Positions 61,424 through 64,000 of a stretch of DNA of 64,000 nucleotides are shown here, piece after piece (the stretch's first letter is position 1; the number at the start of each line of letters is the position of its first letter). The stretch is taken from contig NZ_CP109007.1 of assembly GCF_036226665.1 (NCBI RefSeq), forward strand, positions 2,582,501 to 2,646,500. The letters run 5' to 3'. The notes under the pieces are model-generated. The model saw only the letters and a list, made by a program, of their open reading frames with translations, ran no database searches and was not told the origin of the DNA. Both the position numbers and the translations under genes were made by a program. The stretch is from Streptomyces sp. NBC_00691 (lineage in GTDB: Bacteria; Actinomycetota; Actinomycetes; Streptomycetales; Streptomycetaceae).

Positions 61424-62605
61424 GTGCCAGAACCCACGAACGCCCCTCACCCGCACGCCGCGACCCTGAAGCGCCTCGAACAGTCCTCCGGGCGGCTCGC
61501 CGCCAACGCCATTGCCCGCATGGACGAGACGCTGCCGTGGTACCGGGCGATGCCGCCCGAGAACCGGTCGTGGATCGGTCTGGTCGCCCAGGCCGGTATC
61601 GCCGCGTTCACCGAGTGGTTCCGGCACCCGGAGACCCCGCAGGCCATCTCGACGGACGTCTTCGGCACCGCGCCCCGCGAGCTGACCCGCGCGATCACCC
61701 TGCGCCAGACCGTCGAGATGGTGCGCACCACCATCGAGGTCATGGAGACCGCGATCGAGGAGGTCGCCGCCCCCGGCGACGAGTCCATCCTCCGCGAGGC
61801 GCTCCTCGTCTACGCCCGGGAGATCGCCTTCGCGACCGCCCAGGTGTACGCGCAGGCCGCCGAGGCCCGGGGCGCCTGGGACGCGCGCCTGGAATCGCTC
61901 GTGGTCAACGCGGTCCTCTCCGGCGAGGCCGACGAGGGCGCGGTCTCGCGTGCCGCGGCGCTCGGCTGGAACTCCCCGGACCATGTCTGCGTGATCCTCG
62001 GCACGGCTCCCGACGGCGACAGCGAGCTGACCGTGGAGGCGATCCGCCGCGCGGCCCGGCACGCCAAGCTCCAGGTCCTCACGGGCGTCCTCGGCAACCG
62101 TCTGGTCGTCATCGCCGGCGGCAACGACAATCCACTGGCCGTGGCCAAGGCCCTGATCGGCCCGTACGCGGCGGGCCCGGTCGTCGCGGGCCCCGTCGTC
62201 CCCGACCTGCTGGCCGCCACGCGCTCCGCGCAGGCCGCCGCGGCGGGCCTCAAGGCCTGCTCGGCCTGGCAGGACGCCCCCCGGCCGGTCCTCGCGGACG
62301 ATCTCCTGCCGGAGCGCGCCATCGCCTCCGACCCTTCGGCGCGCGAGCAGCTGGTGGAGGAGATCTACAGACCGCTGGAGGAAGCGGGTTCGGCGCTGCT
62401 CGAAACTCTCAGTGTCTATCTGGAGCAGGCCAGCAGCCTGGAAGGCGCGGCCCGCATGTTGTTCGTACACCCCAACACCGTGCGCTACCGGCTTCGACGT
62501 GTGACCGACGTCACCGGCTGGTCACCCTCTGATGTCCGTTCCGCGTTCACGCTGCGGATCGCGCTGATTCTCGGACGCTTGGCCGACGCAGATCCGCAGT
62601 CCTAG
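61424..62605 (+). CDS. fasR: FasR, PucR-type activator of fatty-acid synthase genes
   Basis: 393 residues. A regulatory domain (residues 60-330) and C-terminal PucR/CdaR helix-turn-helix (ETLSVYLEQASSLEGAARMLFVHPNTVRYRLRRVTDVTG) are followed by fabD and fabH. In S. coelicolor, FasR activates the fabD-fabH-acpP-fabF promoter immediately downstream. The gap to fabD (62606-62688) should hold its binding site. GTG start. Confidence 0.93.
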   Translation: MPEPTNAPHPHAATLKRLEQSSGRLAANAIARMDETLPWYRAMPPENRSWIGLVAQAGIAAFTEWFRHPETPQAISTDVFGTAPRELTRAITLRQTVEMVRTTIEVMETAIEEVAAPGDESILREALLVYAREIAFATAQVYAQAAEARGAWDARLESLVVNAVLSGEADEGAVSRAAALGWNSPDHVCVILGTAPDGDSELTVEAIRRAARHAKLQVLTGVLGNRLVVIAGGNDNPLAVAKALIGPYAAGPVVAGPVVPDLLAATRSAQAAAAGLKACSAWQDAPRPVLADDLLPERAIASDPSAREQLVEEIYRPLEEAGSALLETLSVYLEQASSLEGAARMLFVHPNTVRYRLRRVTDVTGWSPSDVRSAFTLRIALILGRLADADPQS

Positions 62606-62688
62606 ACTTTTGTCGAACACCAACAATTCCCCCGACGGTTCTTCGTCCCTGTCCCCACGGGCGCTCGAAGCCGTCCGCAAGAGAGAGT

Positions 62689-63636
62689 GTGAGGGTGCTC
62701 GTACTCGTCGCTCCCGGCCAAGGCGCCCAGACGCCCGGCTTCCTGACTCCCTGGCTCGAACTCCCCGGCGCCGCCGACCGCATCGCGGCCTGGTCGGACG
62801 CCATCGGGCTCGACCTCGCCCACTACGGCACGAAGGCGGACGCGGACGAGATCCGTGACACCGCCGTGGCCCAGCCGCTCCTCGTCGCCGCCGGCCTGCT
62901 GTCCGCCGCCGCCCTCGGTGACGGGACCTCCGCCGCGAAGGCCGCCGGCGCCGCCGGCGTCGTCGCCGGTCACAGCGTCGGCGAGTTCACCGCCGCCGCG
63001 TTCGCGGGCGTCCTCGACGACACCGCCGCGCTGCGCCTCGTCCGGACCCGCGGACTCGCGATGGCCGATGCCGCCGCGATCACCGAGACCGGCATGTCCG
63101 CGCTGCTCGGCGGCGACCCCGAGGTCACCGTCCCGCACCTGGAGAAGCTCGGTCTGACCGCGGCCAACGTGAACGGCGCGGGCCAGATCGTGGCCGCCGG
63201 CACCATGGAGCAGCTGGCCGCCCTGGAGGCGGACAAGCCCGAGGGTGTCCGCCGGGTCGTCGCGCTCAAGGTCGCCGGCGCCTTCCACACGCACCACATG
63301 GCCCCGGCCGTGGCGAAGCTGGAGGCGGCGGCCAAGGAGCTGTCCCCGGCCGTCCCCGCCGTCCGCTACGTCTCGAACAAGGACGGGCAGGTCGTCACCG
63401 ACGGCGCCGAGATCGTGGCCCGCCTGGTCGGCCAGGTCGCGAACCCGGTCCGCTGGGACCTGTGCATGGAGACCTTCCAGGCGCTCGGCGCGACCGCCCT
63501 GATCGAGGTGTGCCCCGGCGGCACCCTGACCGGTATCGCCAAGCGCGCCCTGCCGGGTGTGTCCACGGTCGCGCTCAAGACTCCCGACGACCTCGACGCG
63601 GCCCGTACGCTCATCGCTGAGCACGCGGCCGTCTGA
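62689..63636 (+). CDS. fabD: Malonyl-CoA:ACP transacylase
   Basis: 315 residues, GTG start. Active-site GHSVGE with Ser96, the acyl-carrier-binding His in AGAFHTHHM (about 202-205), and QGAQ at residues 11-14. Loads malonyl groups onto ACP for fatty-acid synthesis. Part of fasR-fabD-fabH; an AAGGAG precedes fabH. Confidence 0.95.
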   Translation: MRVLVLVAPGQGAQTPGFLTPWLELPGAADRIAAWSDAIGLDLAHYGTKADADEIRDTAVAQPLLVAAGLLSAAALGDGTSAAKAAGAAGVVAGHSVGEFTAAAFAGVLDDTAALRLVRTRGLAMADAAAITETGMSALLGGDPEVTVPHLEKLGLTAANVNGAGQIVAAGTMEQLAALEADKPEGVRRVVALKVAGAFHTHHMAPAVAKLEAAAKELSPAVPAVRYVSNKDGQVVTDGAEIVARLVGQVANPVRWDLCMETFQALGATALIEVCPGGTLTGIAKRALPGVSTVALKTPDDLDAARTLIAEHAAV

Positions 63637-63654
63637 CAAGGAGTGTCGAGAAGC

Positions 63655-64000
63655 ATGTCGAAGATCAAGCCCAGCAAGGGCGCCCCGTACGCGCGGATCC
63701 TCGGTGTCGGCGGCTACCGCCCCACCCGGGTCGTGCCGAACGAGGTGATCCTCGAGAAGATCGACTCGTCCGACGAGTGGATCCGCTCGCGCTCCGGCAT
63801 CTCCACCCGTCACTGGGCCTCCCCCGAGGAGACCGTCGCCGCCATGTCGGTGGAGGCCTCGGGCAAGGCCATCGCCGACGCCGGGATCAGCCCCGAGCAG
63901 ATCGGCGGCGTGATCGTCTCCACGGTCTCGCACTTCAAGCAGACCCCGGCCGTCGCCACCGAGATCGCCGACAAGATCGGCGCCGGCAAGCCGGCCGCGT
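63655..64000 (+). CDS. fabH: 3-oxoacyl-ACP synthase III, partial (3' cut by window)
   Basis: First 115 codons. MSKIKPSKGAPYARILGVGGYRPTRVVPNEV and SSDEWIRSRSGISTRHWASPEETVAAMSVEASGKAI match FabH N-termini, which start each fatty-acid chain by condensing acyl-CoA with malonyl-ACP. The window ends before the catalytic Cys, so that residue cannot be checked. ATG 63655 follows AAGGAG. Confidence 0.93.
   Translation, partial: MSKIKPSKGAPYARILGVGGYRPTRVVPNEVILEKIDSSDEWIRSRSGISTRHWASPEETVAAMSVEASGKAIADAGISPEQIGGVIVSTVSHFKQTPAVATEIADKIGAGKPAA

Noticed and set aside
62610..62858. Small ORF between fasR and fabD
   Set aside because: Overlaps the fabD start in another frame and lacks coding character; this gap is the known position of the FasR-controlled promoter.

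Overview
The window is high-GC DNA from a Streptomyces-type actinomycete. Third codon positions are nearly all G or C, GTG starts and four-base ATGA/GTGA gene overlaps are common, and the gene complement is characteristic: fasR-fabD-fabH, homodimeric aceE, tellurium-stress (Ter) genes, many GntR regulators and secreted lipoproteins. The species cannot be fixed from the sequence alone.

Left chromosomal flank (1-6552): mostly single genes. These are a DoxX membrane protein, a VTT/DedA membrane protein, two small conserved proteins, a GntR regulator beside a perfect 12-bp palindrome, a metallo-beta-lactamase-fold hydrolase, a secreted lamin-tail-domain protein, a DUF4231 membrane protein, an SMI1/KNR4 protein and a small lipoprotein.

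Integrated element (6553-23370, about 16.8 kb): a complete actinomycete integrative and conjugative element (AICE) of the pSAM2/SLP1 type. It sits in the 3' half of a tRNA-Val(TAC) gene and is bounded by identical 44-bp att cores. Order from the left: attL and an arm-type repeat; a small-gene module with two GntR regulators and a double operator; a compositionally foreign, lower-GC cassette (10419-14713) encoding an alpha/beta hydrolase and a 1146-residue caspase-like/P-loop NTPase/beta-propeller protein; a large inverted repeat; a Nudix protein (Pif-like) divergent from a KorSA-like GntR repressor, with three matching operators; a transfer operon (TraB-like FtsK ATPase, Spd-like small proteins, one DUF2637 gene interrupted by an in-frame TGA); and repSA-xis-int followed by a terminator, attR and the reconstituted tRNA. 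The hydrolase plus caspase-NTPase pair is the best candidate for an undescribed system. It looks like a conflict or abortive-infection cassette carried as cargo.

Right flank (23401-64000): a DUF4097 lipoprotein and a coiled-coil membrane protein come first. A Ter stress cluster follows (HAD phosphatase, a fused phosphoribosyltransferase-StiP/PELOTA protein, a CitE-like aldolase, three TerD-domain proteins, a TerA-like protein, a DUF475/TerC-type membrane protein), then an AhpE-type peroxiredoxin, DUF3052, aceE and a K+ channel. Next are an I36 inhibitor-like secreted protein, a TetR/MFS efflux pair, and a NarL-type two-component system whose promoter architecture is repeated in front of a downstream DUF1023 hydrolase-acyltransferase operon. 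A MerR/aldo-keto reductase pair and a serine hydrolase follow. A minus-strand run of FemX-MurJ-response regulator-histidine kinase-lipoprotein lies opposite an L,D-transpeptidase, forming a cell-envelope cluster. The window ends with a pirin and the fasR-fabD-fabH fatty-acid synthase operon, cut off inside fabH.
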